A stretch of DNA of 38,567 nucleotides from Armatimonadota bacterium (GTDB lineage: Bacteria > Armatimonadota > JAAZEB01). Every line of letters begins with the position of its first letter. Position 1 is the stretch's first letter. The stretch covers positions 1 to 38,567 of the forward strand of contig JAAZEM010000189.1 in assembly GCA_012512265.1 (NCBI GenBank), written 5' to 3'. Both the position numbers and the translations under genes were made by a program. Below, piece after piece: positions 26,697 to 33,698 of this stretch. The notes beneath the pieces are model-generated. The model saw only the letters and a program-made list of their open reading frames with translations, did no database searches and was not told the DNA's origin.

Positions 26697-26814
26697 TCCG
26701 GCATGATGGACTCGACGTTTCAACCCTTTTTGAATCACTGGTACAACGGCCCCGTGAGTGCGCCTCTTAACGCGTGTTTAACAGACGCTTAATGCCTTCA
26801 CCCCCCGGAGAGCG

Positions 26815-26842
26815 TTGACCTCGGGATGGAATAACCTATAAG
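26815..26842 (+). promoter_or_regulatory. promoter of the aquaglyceroporin operon
   Basis: TTGACC at 26815-26820 and TATAAG at 26837-26842 with 16 bases between. RNA should start near 26849, leaving a leader of about 130 bases before the ATG at 26982. Confidence 0.65.
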
Positions 26843-26981
26843 ATGAGGGCACGCCAGACATGCCACTTTACCGCTGCCAGCCCGACGAGTAGCAGGAAGC
26901 CGTGCAAGACTGGAGCTGTTGTCGCATCGGCGCAACGAATGGGTATCACCGCGAGATCAACGAAACAGGAGGATCCACCCC

Positions 26982-27812
26982 ATGAAGCGCAGTCTCGGTC
27001 AGGAATGTGCGGGCGAAGTCCTCGGCACGTTCATCCTCGTTTTCTTTGGCGTCGGTTCGGTTCACGCCGCCGTGCTCACCGGCGCCCAATCCGGTCTGTG
27101 GCAGGTCGCGATCGTTTGGGGGGTGGCTATCTCTCTCGCCATCTACGCCACCGGCGCGGTGAGCGGCGCCCATATGAACCCAGCCATGACCATCGCGTTC
27201 GCCGCCTGGCGCGGCTTCCCGTGGCGCAAGGTGCTTCCCTACGTGTTGTCGCAACTCGTGGGGGCCATCGCCGGCGCTGCCGTACTCTACGGCCTGTTCC
27301 ACAATGTGACCGCGCACTTCGAGGCCGCGAAGCAGCTGGTGCGCGGTGCTGCTGGCAGCGAGCTTTCCGCCATGACCTACGGCGAGTACTTCCCAAACCC
27401 CGCCTTGGTCGCCAGTGGCGCCATGGCGGTAGAATCGGTCACGCACCTTCAGGCGATGCTGGCCGAGGCGATTGGCACCGCATTCCTCGCCTTCTTCGTC
27501 TTTGCCGTTGTGGATGACCGCAACCCCGGCCGGCCCAATGGCACGCTCTTCGCGCTTTTCATCGGCCTGACGGTCTCTATCGTGATCTCTATCGTGGCGC
27601 CCCTGACCCAGGCCGGCCTCAACCCGGCGCGTGACTTCGGGCCGCGCCTCTTCTCCTTCTTCGCGGGTTGGGGCGAGATTGCCATCCCCGGCCCCAGGGG
27701 AGGCTTCTTCACCGTCTACATCCTGGCTCCCATCGTGGGCGCACTCGTCGGCAGTGCTCTCTACGAGCGGGTGGTCCGCCCGGCGCTCCCTCCGGCCGAG
27801 GCGAACGCGTAG
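26982..27812 (+). CDS. MIP family aquaglyceroporin
   Basis: A 276-residue channel with six membrane helices. The two pore half-helices carry NPA at 66-68 (GAHMNPAMT) and NPA at 214-216 followed by Arg217-Asp218 (GLNPARDFGPRLF). Asp after the second NPAR is typical of glycerol facilitators, so passage of glycerol or other small neutral solutes (urea, arsenite, boric acid) is more likely than water alone. AGGAGG ten bases before the ATG at 26982 decides the start. The G3E GTPase follows after 46 bases and an outer-membrane-type protein after that, suggesting one operon. No glycerol kinase is adjacent, so the solute is open. Confidence 0.93.
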   Translation: MKRSLGQECAGEVLGTFILVFFGVGSVHAAVLTGAQSGLWQVAIVWGVAISLAIYATGAVSGAHMNPAMTIAFAAWRGFPWRKVLPYVLSQLVGAIAGAAVLYGLFHNVTAHFEAAKQLVRGAAGSELSAMTYGEYFPNPALVASGAMAVESVTHLQAMLAEAIGTAFLAFFVFAVVDDRNPGRPNGTLFALFIGLTVSIVISIVAPLTQAGLNPARDFGPRLFSFFAGWGEIAIPGPRGGFFTVYILAPIVGALVGSALYERVVRPALPPAEANA

Positions 27813-27858
27813 GCTCCTGCTCCTGTGCGTATCTGCTGATCCTGAAAGGAGTAAGAGA

Positions 27859-28962
27859 ATGAGCGACACACGGATGATCCTGGTGGGTGGGTTTCTTGGA
27901 GCGGGCAAGACCACGCTCCTCACTCGGGCAGCCCAGCGCCTTGCCAGCCAGGGCAAGCTGGTGGCTGTGGTGGCAAACGACCAGGCCGCGAACCTGGTGG
28001 ATACCGGCACCCTGCGTTCGGCCGGCCTGTACGTTGGGGAGGTCGCTGGCGGCTGCTTCTGCTGTCGCTTCGACCAGTTTCTAGACGAGTGCGGCAAGCT
28101 GGCCCGGGAGTCGAAGGCAGAGGTCATCCTGGCCGAACCCGTGGGAAGCTGCACTGACATCTCCGCCACCATCCTCCAGCCGATGAAGGACCTCCTCACT
28201 GAGAAGTACCGCCTGGCGCCCTTTACCGTCCTGACCGATCCCTATCGCCTGCGCGAAGTTTTCAGCGAAGGCGTGTCGTCCAACTTCCCGGACAGCGTGA
28301 CCTACATCTTCCGCAAGCAGGTCGAAGAGGCCGATCTTATCGCCATCAACAAGATCGACCTCCTCACCGAAGCGGAGATCGCCGAGCTCAAGGCGATGGT
28401 CGCCAAGCATGCGCCTGGCACTCCCATCCTTACCCTGTCTGCCCTCACCGGCGAGGGCGTGGATGCGTGGCTCGACTGCGTGCTGAGCGAGACCTCCGCC
28501 GGCACTCGCATCACCGAGGTGGACTACGACACCTATGCCGATGGCGAGGCCGTCCTCGGCTGGCTCAATGCGACGGCGCAGTTGCACGCCGCCGGCCAGC
28601 CCGATTGGGATGGCTTCTGCCTGTCGCTGATGGAACAGATGCAGGGCGAGTTCCGCGCGCGCTCGGCGGAAGTGGCGCACGTGAAGCTGCTCCTGGCCAC
28701 CACCGGCGGCCGGATCACCGTCAACCTCACGGCGACGGGCGGCAAGCCAAGCCTCAACGGAAGCGCGGAGCGAACGGTTCAGGATGCCCTCCTGGTGATC
28801 AACGCGCGCGTCCGCATGGAGCCCGATGAGTTGCAGGCCGTGGTGGAGCGCAGCGTTCAGGCCGCGTGCGATGGGCAGGTGGAAGGCCGGATTACGAGCA
28901 TTGCCAGCTTCAAGCCTGGCCGACCGCAGCCGACGCATCGCTATGCCGGGGTCGTTTCCTGA
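27859..28962 (+). CDS. G3E family GTPase (CobW/YjiA-like metallochaperone)
   Basis: A 367-residue GTPase. Walker A is GGFLGAGKTT at 10-19, the metal-binding CxCC is GGCFCC with Cys66, Cys68, Cys69, Glu93 lies in LAEPVGSCTD, and NKID with the later SALTGEGVDAWL gives guanine specificity. G3E proteins deliver metals (zinc, nickel, cobalt) or load cofactors. The C-terminal part (about 250-367) has HVKLLLATTGG and many beta strands but lacks the His-rich tail common in COG0523 zinc chaperones, so the cargo is unclear. The ATG at 27859 follows AAAGGAG. It lies between an aquaglyceroporin and an outer-membrane-type gene, an unusual setting. Confidence 0.92.
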   Translation: MSDTRMILVGGFLGAGKTTLLTRAAQRLASQGKLVAVVANDQAANLVDTGTLRSAGLYVGEVAGGCFCCRFDQFLDECGKLARESKAEVILAEPVGSCTDISATILQPMKDLLTEKYRLAPFTVLTDPYRLREVFSEGVSSNFPDSVTYIFRKQVEEADLIAINKIDLLTEAEIAELKAMVAKHAPGTPILTLSALTGEGVDAWLDCVLSETSAGTRITEVDYDTYADGEAVLGWLNATAQLHAAGQPDWDGFCLSLMEQMQGEFRARSAEVAHVKLLLATTGGRITVNLTATGGKPSLNGSAERTVQDALLVINARVRMEPDELQAVVERSVQAACDGQVEGRITSIASFKPGRPQPTHRYAGVVS

Positions 28963-28977
28963 CCGGCAGCCAGCCCG

Positions 28978-29011
28978 AGGCGTGGTGGGAGCCCGGTTAC
29001 CCACCACGCCT
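28978..29011 (+). terminator. strong hairpin between GTPase and barrel genes
   Basis: AGGCGTGGTGGG (28978-28989) pairs exactly with CCCACCACGCCT (29000-29011), a 12-bp stem with a 10-base loop. It begins 16 bases after the GTPase stop. The following GCTCTTCCC is only weakly T-rich, so it may partly end transcription or protect the upstream mRNA. Confidence 0.5.
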
Positions 29012-29034
29012 GCTCTTCCCTTGGAGGCACCGAA

Positions 29035-29700
29035 ATGCACCTGCCCCGCACCTTCACCAGAGCGTGGCTGGCTCTCCTGGTGGCCGCGCCAACGACACTG
29101 ACAGGTATCACCATCGCCCATGCCTCGCCATCGGGCCTGAACAACATCCCCACGGCCGATGTGGCCCCCACCGGCGTGCCCGTCGTGCAGGTCTACACGA
29201 CGCTCGCCGAGGGCAACTCGTCGCATGCCATCCTGGGCGTGAAGTACGGCGCGACCTCCCGCGTGGAGATCGGCGTTGACAGTGGAGTCGGCAAGCGGTA
29301 CAGCCCTGCCTTCCAGGCCAAGCTCCAGGTGCCCCTGCGCCCGGGGTTGCCTGACCTCGCCCTCGGCGTTGCCAATCTGTCGACGAACACGGCGCGAGAC
29401 GGCGAGCCAGCCTGGTATGCCGTGGTCAGCACCAAGGGCCGCCTGCGCGGTCACGCGGGCCACATACTTCAGGCCAACAACCCGGCACTCTTCGTGGGTG
29501 CAGATTACGCCGCCTCTCAGTCGTTGATGCTTCGCGCGGACTGGATCCAGACTAACGACCGGGAGGACTCCACAGCGAGCCTCGGGTTCATGCGTTCCTT
29601 TGGGCGCCGTGTGGTCTTTGAGGGATGGGCCTCCTTCCCCTCCGAGAGCGGCGCCAAGACCGCCTACACCATTAAGCTCAATTACGTTCTGGGGCCATAG
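29035..29700 (+). CDS. small exported beta-barrel-like protein
   Basis: A 221-residue exported protein. The N-terminus (RTFTRAWLALLVAAPTTLTG...AHA) is a signal peptide. The rest has regular short alternating strands rich in Gly, Tyr and Val (LGVKYGATSRVEIGVDSGVG, LFVGADYAASQSLMLRADWI) and ends in a strand, as a 10-12-strand outer-membrane barrel would. The segment SGLNNIPTADVAPTGV follows the signal region. I do not recognise a named family. GGAGG precedes the ATG at 29035. Its place after the aquaglyceroporin and GTPase suggests a shared envelope transport role, an inference only. Confidence 0.8.
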   Translation: MHLPRTFTRAWLALLVAAPTTLTGITIAHASPSGLNNIPTADVAPTGVPVVQVYTTLAEGNSSHAILGVKYGATSRVEIGVDSGVGKRYSPAFQAKLQVPLRPGLPDLALGVANLSTNTARDGEPAWYAVVSTKGRLRGHAGHILQANNPALFVGADYAASQSLMLRADWIQTNDREDSTASLGFMRSFGRRVVFEGWASFPSESGAKTAYTIKLNYVLGP

Positions 29701-29722
29701 TGACCGACCGGAGGCAACTGCG

Positions 29723-29851
29723 ATGAACTGTTATGTATATCACGCCGGAGAACTGAAGGCAACTATGGCCGAACAGCACCGGCATTCGAGCCGGTGGTTC
29801 CTACGCCCGGCTTCGGATTCCCTATCCCGGAATCCCAGTGATCTGTCCTGA
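29723..29851 (+). pseudogene. short frame running into the repeat, probable gene remnant
   Basis: An ATG at 29723 follows GGAGG at good spacing and reads MNCYVYHAGELKATMAEQH before passing into hairpin sequence and stopping at 29851 after 42 codons. The first 20 codons look protein-like and the rest is repeat DNA, so this may be the start of a gene cut off by the repeat, or a small protein. Confidence 0.3.
29777..29796. repeat. small hairpin CACCGGC/GCCGGTG
   Basis: CACCGGC (29777-29783) and GCCGGTG (29790-29796) form a 7-bp stem with a six-base loop directly before the larger hairpin. No T run follows. It may help end transcription of the barrel operon. Confidence 0.35.
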
Positions 29852-29877
29852 GATTCCGAGATGGGGAATCCGAAGCC
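29809..29877. repeat. 26-bp inverted repeat at the left edge of the dispersed repeat
   Basis: The arms 29809-29834 and 29852-29877 are reverse complements at 24 of 26 positions, with a 17-base loop; one of the two differences is a T-G pair that would still pair in RNA. The left arm begins GGCTTCGGATTCCC and the right arm ends GGGAATCCGAAGCC. Confidence 0.75.
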
Positions 29878-30093
29878 TCGGAGGCAGCGCGCAACCCAGC
29901 GCGCGGCGATAAATCACCGCGCTGCTTGCGAGCGAAGCCCTGTCGGGCTGGGTTGGGGATACTCCCAGATGTCTCAAAACGGGGGTGGCTGGGAGGAGAA
30001 GCCCCGAAGGGCTTTGCCGGAAAGCAGCGCGGAGCTCGAAGCTCCGCGCGTGCGCGCGGCCTTTTCCTTATGTCGGAATCCCAGTGCTCCGTC
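29828..30093 (+). repeat. dispersed repeat, copy A, with 20-bp flanking direct repeats
   Basis: CGGAATCCCAGTG followed by a matching tail occurs at 29828-29847 and again at 30074-30093 in the same direction (18 of 20 bases). The part 29932-30086 matches 38411-38567 on the opposite strand at about nine bases in ten. Internal stems include GCGCGGAGCT with AGCTCCGCGC, AAGCCC with GGGCTT, CTCCCAG with CTGGGAG, and GCAGCGCG with CGCGCTGC. No transposase is present. It lies directly upstream of the rpmE promoter. Confidence 0.8.
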
Positions 30094-30101
30094 GCATGGA
30101 T

Positions 30102-30130
30102 TTGCCAGGAGTCGCGTTGTGTGCTATAAT
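30102..30130 (+). promoter_or_regulatory. promoter of the rpmE operon
   Basis: TTGCCA at 30102-30107 and a perfect TATAAT at 30125-30130 are 17 bases apart. RNA should start near 30137. The dispersed repeat ends only nine bases before the -35 box. Confidence 0.82.
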
Positions 30131-30136
30131 ACTCAT

Positions 30137-30285
30137 CGCGTAAAGAAGCGTTGGCGGCTAGACACGCCGGCGGCAGCGCGTGCCCCCTTCGGGGATCGGC
30201 TGTCGCCGCATTGTGTTTGCATCGCCCAAGAGGCCCCAAAGTTGCAGGAGGGCATCGGGCGCGAGTATTGGCGAGGGCTAAGAAG
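30137..30285 (+). promoter_or_regulatory. structured rpmE leader, possible L31 autoregulatory site
   Basis: The predicted 149-base leader holds a long hairpin: GGCGGCAGC (30169-30177) pairs with GCTGTCGCC (30199-30207) with one G-U, and inside it CCCC pairs with GGGG around a TTC loop (30184-30194). L31 genes of several phyla have leaders bound by L31 itself; whether this is one is inference from position and shape only. Confidence 0.4.
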
Positions 30286-30504
30286 ATGAAGCAGGGGATC
30301 CATCCCAAGTATCAAGAGGCTACGGTGAGCTGCGCTTGTGGGAACAAGTTCACCACCCGGTCGACGAAGCCGGACATTCACGTTGAGATTTGCTCGGTGT
30401 GCCACCCGTTCTTCACCGGCACCCAGAAGATCGTCGATACGGAAGGGCGAGTGGAGAAGTTCCTGGCTAAGTATGGAATGCAAGCCGAAAAGAAGCAGTC
30501 GTAG
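30286..30504 (+). CDS. rpmE: 50S ribosomal protein L31, zinc-binding (C+) form
   Basis: A 72-residue ribosomal protein that bridges the large subunit to the small-subunit head. [10 protein letters not shown] at the start and [24 protein letters not shown] at the centre identify it. Cys16, Cys18, Cys36 and Cys39 form the zinc site, so this is the C+ type that can store zinc. The ATG at 30286 follows GAGGG; the longer frame to 30151 covers the leader and is rejected. DUF1385, prfA and prmC follow directly, the order seen in many thermophile and Firmicute genomes. Confidence 0.97.
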   Translation: MKQGIHPKYQEATVSCACGNKFTTRSTKPDIHVEICSVCHPFFTGTQKIVDTEGRVEKFLAKYGMQAEKKQS

Positions 30505-30520
30505 CATCCCATCGTCAGGT

Positions 30521-31645
30521 ATGGAAAAGAGGGAAGACCGGCCCCGTCCGAGACGCTCGCGGCGGCTGTCCGTGTTTTCCCTCTTGCCGTTTCTGGCGAG
30601 TAAGCCGGGCGAGGCGTGCCCGCAGGCAAGCTATGGCGGTCAGGCGGTGCTTGAGGGGGTGATGATCCGCTCCCCGCAGGCGCTGGCGGTCGCCGTGCGC
30701 CGCTTGGACGGCCGGATTGTTCTGAAACGGGAGTCGCTGGTGCCGTTGACGAAGCGGCATCCGCTCCTCAATGTGCCGTTCATCCGCGGCGCGTTCGCGC
30801 TGGCGGATGCGCTGATCACGGGAATGCGCACCCTCTCTTTCTCCGCCGATGTGGCCATGGAGGAGGAGAATGAGCGCGCCGCTGCAGCCGCGCAACAGCA
30901 GGCCGGCGGCGGTGAGGGCGAGCGCCCGGAGGACGACTCCCGCGTGCCACCGGCCCCCGGAGAGAACCGGGTGGAGGTGCGCGACGTGGCCGCCGGCAAG
31001 GGGATCCCGTGGTGGTCGCTGGCGCTGACGCTAATGGCGAGCCTGGGGATTGTGATCCTCTTTTTCGTCATGCTGCCGGACGCGGTGGCGAACTTGATGC
31101 GGGGGCGCCTGCCTTTGGGGGCTGCGTCAAATGTCGTGATCAACCTGGCAGAGGGGCTGCTGCGCGTGGGGCTCTTCATCGCCTACATCGTCGCCATCTC
31201 GCGAATGGAGGCGATCCGGCGGGTGTTCCAGTATCATGGCGCGGAGCACCAGGTGATCCACGCGTTCGAGAAGGGCGACGCGGTCTCGCCGGAGACGGCT
31301 TCGGCTTACGATACGGCCCACCCGCGTTGTGGCACGAGCTTCATCGCGGTTGTGGTCGTGGTCAGCATACTGGCATTTAGTTTTATTGATGTGTCCACCT
31401 GGTATGTGCGCCAGGCGCTGAAACTGGTGCTCTTGCCGGTGGTGGGCGGCATCTCCTACGAGGTGATCCGCCTGGCGGGCGCGGGCAAGCTCACCTTCCT
31501 GGTGACCCCGGGAATGTGGCTGCAGCGGTTGACCACCCGCCAGCCCACTGCCGACCAGGTGGAAGTGGCGATTGCTGCCCTGGAGGGCGTTTTGGCGCAG
31601 GAAGGAAGGTCGTTGAACCGTGCTGCGGAGGCTACAGGAGATTGA
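30521..31645 (+). CDS. DUF1385 family membrane protein
   Basis: A 374-residue membrane protein. The family signatures YGGQAVLEGVMIRSP near residue 39, YHGAEHQVIHAFEKG near 240, HPRCGTSF near 268 and a late GGISYEVIRLAG are intact. The His and Cys in these signatures suggest a metal site; the biochemical role is unknown. A hydrophilic Ala/Gln/Glu-rich insert (about 115-160) lies between the N-terminal domain and the first membrane helix. About four membrane helices follow. It starts 16 bases after rpmE and overlaps prfA by 26 bases, so it is translated with the termination genes. Confidence 0.92.
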   Translation: MEKREDRPRPRRSRRLSVFSLLPFLASKPGEACPQASYGGQAVLEGVMIRSPQALAVAVRRLDGRIVLKRESLVPLTKRHPLLNVPFIRGAFALADALITGMRTLSFSADVAMEEENERAAAAAQQQAGGGEGERPEDDSRVPPAPGENRVEVRDVAAGKGIPWWSLALTLMASLGIVILFFVMLPDAVANLMRGRLPLGAASNVVINLAEGLLRVGLFIAYIVAISRMEAIRRVFQYHGAEHQVIHAFEKGDAVSPETASAYDTAHPRCGTSFIAVVVVVSILAFSFIDVSTWYVRQALKLVLLPVVGGISYEVIRLAGAGKLTFLVTPGMWLQRLTTRQPTADQVEVAIAALEGVLAQEGRSLNRAAEATGD

Positions 31646-32708
31646 GGAGCGTTATGAGGTGCTGGAACAGCGCCTGGCCGATCCCGCGTTGCTGGGCAAC
31701 CCCCAGGAGTATCGCGAGATCGCGAAGCAGCACGCCTCCCTCGCGGAGATCGTTGGCCTTCACCGCCAGAGCGAAGAGGTAGCACGCCAGATCGAGGAAG
31801 TCCGGGCCTTGCTGGAGGACCCGGAGATGCGCGAGATGGCGCAGGCCGAGCTGGAGACGCTCCGCGCTCAGGCCGCCGATCTGGAGCAGCAAATCCGGAT
31901 CGCCCTCCTCCCGCGCGATCCGGCAGATGAGAAGAACGTCTTCCTGGAGATCCGCGCCGGCGAGGGCGGCGAGGAAGCCGCCCTGTGGGCAGCCGACCTG
32001 GCGCGCATGTACACCCGCTACGCCGAGCGGCACGGCTGGAAGGTGGAGATGGTCTCCAGCAATCCAACGGGCATCGGGGGGTTCAAGGAGGTCATCCTTC
32101 TGCTCAAAGGCCAGGGTGCTTACTCGCGCTTGAAGTTCGAGAGCGGAGGGCACCGTGTGCAGCGCGTGCCCGTTACCGAGTCGCAGGGGCGAATCCACAC
32201 CTCTTCCGCCACCGTGGCGGTGATGCCGGAGGTGGAGGAAGTGGAAGTGCAGATCGATCCGGCGGATCTCGAGATCGAAACGTATCGCTCTTCTTCAGCG
32301 GGCGGTCAGAACGTCCAGAAGAACGAGACGGCTGTGCGCATCACCCACAAGCCGACAGGGATTGTCTCGAGCTGCCAGGACGAGCGCTCTCAGCACCAGA
32401 ACAAAGAGAAGGCGATGAACATGCTGCGCTCTCTCCTCTACACCCGCATGAAGGAGGAGCAGGAGGCGCAGCAGCGGCAGGCGCGGCGCAGTCAGGTTGG
32501 CTCGGGCGAGCGCGGCGACAAGATTCGCACTTACAACTTCCCGCAAAACCGGGTCACCGACCACCGTCTCGGCGGCAGCGCCGGCACCATTCATGGCATG
32601 GAGCAGGTGCTCGATGGCGATATCGACCGGTTGATCGAGCGGCTGATTGAATCGGACCAGGCGGAGCGGCTCGCGCGCCTCGATGAGTCCGATGGGTCGG
32701 AGTCGTGA
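31620..32708 (+). CDS. prfA: peptide chain release factor 1
   Basis: Recognises UAA and UAG stop codons and triggers release of the finished protein. The 362-residue product has an N-terminal helical domain, the codon-reading tripeptide PVT at 184-186 in HRVQRVPVTESQGRIHTS (the PxT of RF1, not the SPF of RF2), and the GGQ at 228-230 in SSSAGGQNVQKN that enters the peptidyl-transferase centre. The start is a GTG at 31620, inside the end of the DUF1385 gene, with GGAAGG upstream. Its Gln in GGQ is the substrate of PrmC, encoded next with a four-base overlap. Confidence 0.97.
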   Translation: MLRRLQEIEERYEVLEQRLADPALLGNPQEYREIAKQHASLAEIVGLHRQSEEVARQIEEVRALLEDPEMREMAQAELETLRAQAADLEQQIRIALLPRDPADEKNVFLEIRAGEGGEEAALWAADLARMYTRYAERHGWKVEMVSSNPTGIGGFKEVILLLKGQGAYSRLKFESGGHRVQRVPVTESQGRIHTSSATVAVMPEVEEVEVQIDPADLEIETYRSSSAGGQNVQKNETAVRITHKPTGIVSSCQDERSQHQNKEKAMNMLRSLLYTRMKEEQEAQQRQARRSQVGSGERGDKIRTYNFPQNRVTDHRLGGSAGTIHGMEQVLDGDIDRLIERLIESDQAERLARLDESDGSES

Positions 32709-33664
32709 GCGCGCCGGCCGAACAGCGAGGCGTCGTGGAGCGCACGGTGGCGCAGGCGCTCCGCGAGGCCACGGCGGCCCTCGCCGCTGCCGGAATCGAG
32801 CGCGCGCGAGTGGAAGCGGAGATCCTCCTCGCGCATGTGCTGCGAGCGCGCCGGATCGACCTAGTCGCCTCTCCAGAGCGCGTGCTCACCGGTCAGGAAG
32901 CAGAGGCGTTTGATCGCCTTGTCGCGCGTCGGGCGACGCGCTACCCGCTGCCCTACCTCACGGGCGAGCGCGAGTTCATGGGCCTCCGCTTTCACGTCAA
33001 CGAGCACGTCCTTATTCCCCGCCCCGAGACCGAGGTGATGGTCGAGGCGGCGATCGAGGCCCTCCGCGGTTGGGTGGCTGCGGAAGGGGAGTGCTCCCAG
33101 GACCCGGAGCTGGGCGCGCCAGTGGCGATTGATGTCGGCACCGGTTCGGGGTGCATCGCGATCAGTCTGGCGCACTTCGTGCCCCAGGCGCGCGTGCTGG
33201 CGACGGATATCTCGCCGGAGGCGTGCGCGGTGGCCCGGCTGAACGCCGCGCGCCTGGGGGTGGCCAGTCGCGTGACGGTCTATGCAGGAGATCTCCTGGA
33301 GCCTCTCGAAGAGGTGACCGGCGCTAAGGTGCCGCTGGCTCGCCGGGCGGCGGTTGTCTGCGCCAATCTGCCATACATCCCAGAGGAGAACCTGGGGAAG
33401 CTGCAGCCGGAAGTGCGCGATTGGGAGCCTGCGATCGCTCTGGGGGGCGGTCCGGGCGGCCTCCATGTGGTGGAACGCTTCCTGGAGCAGGTGCAGAGCC
33501 ATCTGCGTGCCGGCGGAACTCTCTTCCTGGAGATAGGCCCCGAGGCGGACCAGGCGCCGCGCCTGACCGCCGCTCTGGGTGCGCGCGGCAGGTGGCGCGA
33601 TGTCCGGGTGTTACGAGATCTGGCGGGCTGGCCACGAGTGGTGGCGGCCATCTACGCCGCCTGA
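32705..33664 (+). CDS. prmC: release factor glutamine methyltransferase PrmC
   Basis: Methylates the Gln of the GGQ motif of release factors using S-adenosylmethionine. The 319-residue protein has the N-terminal helical substrate domain, LTGEREFMGLRF near 85-96, VLIPRPETE near 102-110, the SAM loop DVGTGSGC at 143-150, and the catalytic motif NLPY at 221-224. The usual motif is NPPY; Leu replaces the first Pro here, as in KsgA-type enzymes, which is notable though the Asn, second Pro and Tyr are kept. The GTG at 32705 overlaps the prfA stop (GTGA), so the two are coupled. Confidence 0.95.
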   Translation: MSAPAEQRGVVERTVAQALREATAALAAAGIERARVEAEILLAHVLRARRIDLVASPERVLTGQEAEAFDRLVARRATRYPLPYLTGEREFMGLRFHVNEHVLIPRPETEVMVEAAIEALRGWVAAEGECSQDPELGAPVAIDVGTGSGCIAISLAHFVPQARVLATDISPEACAVARLNAARLGVASRVTVYAGDLLEPLEEVTGAKVPLARRAAVVCANLPYIPEENLGKLQPEVRDWEPAIALGGGPGGLHVVERFLEQVQSHLRAGGTLFLEIGPEADQAPRLTAALGARGRWRDVRVLRDLAGWPRVVAAIYAA

Positions 33665-33698
33665 GCCGCCAGTCCGGCTGGCTCGCGGGGAGACAGGT

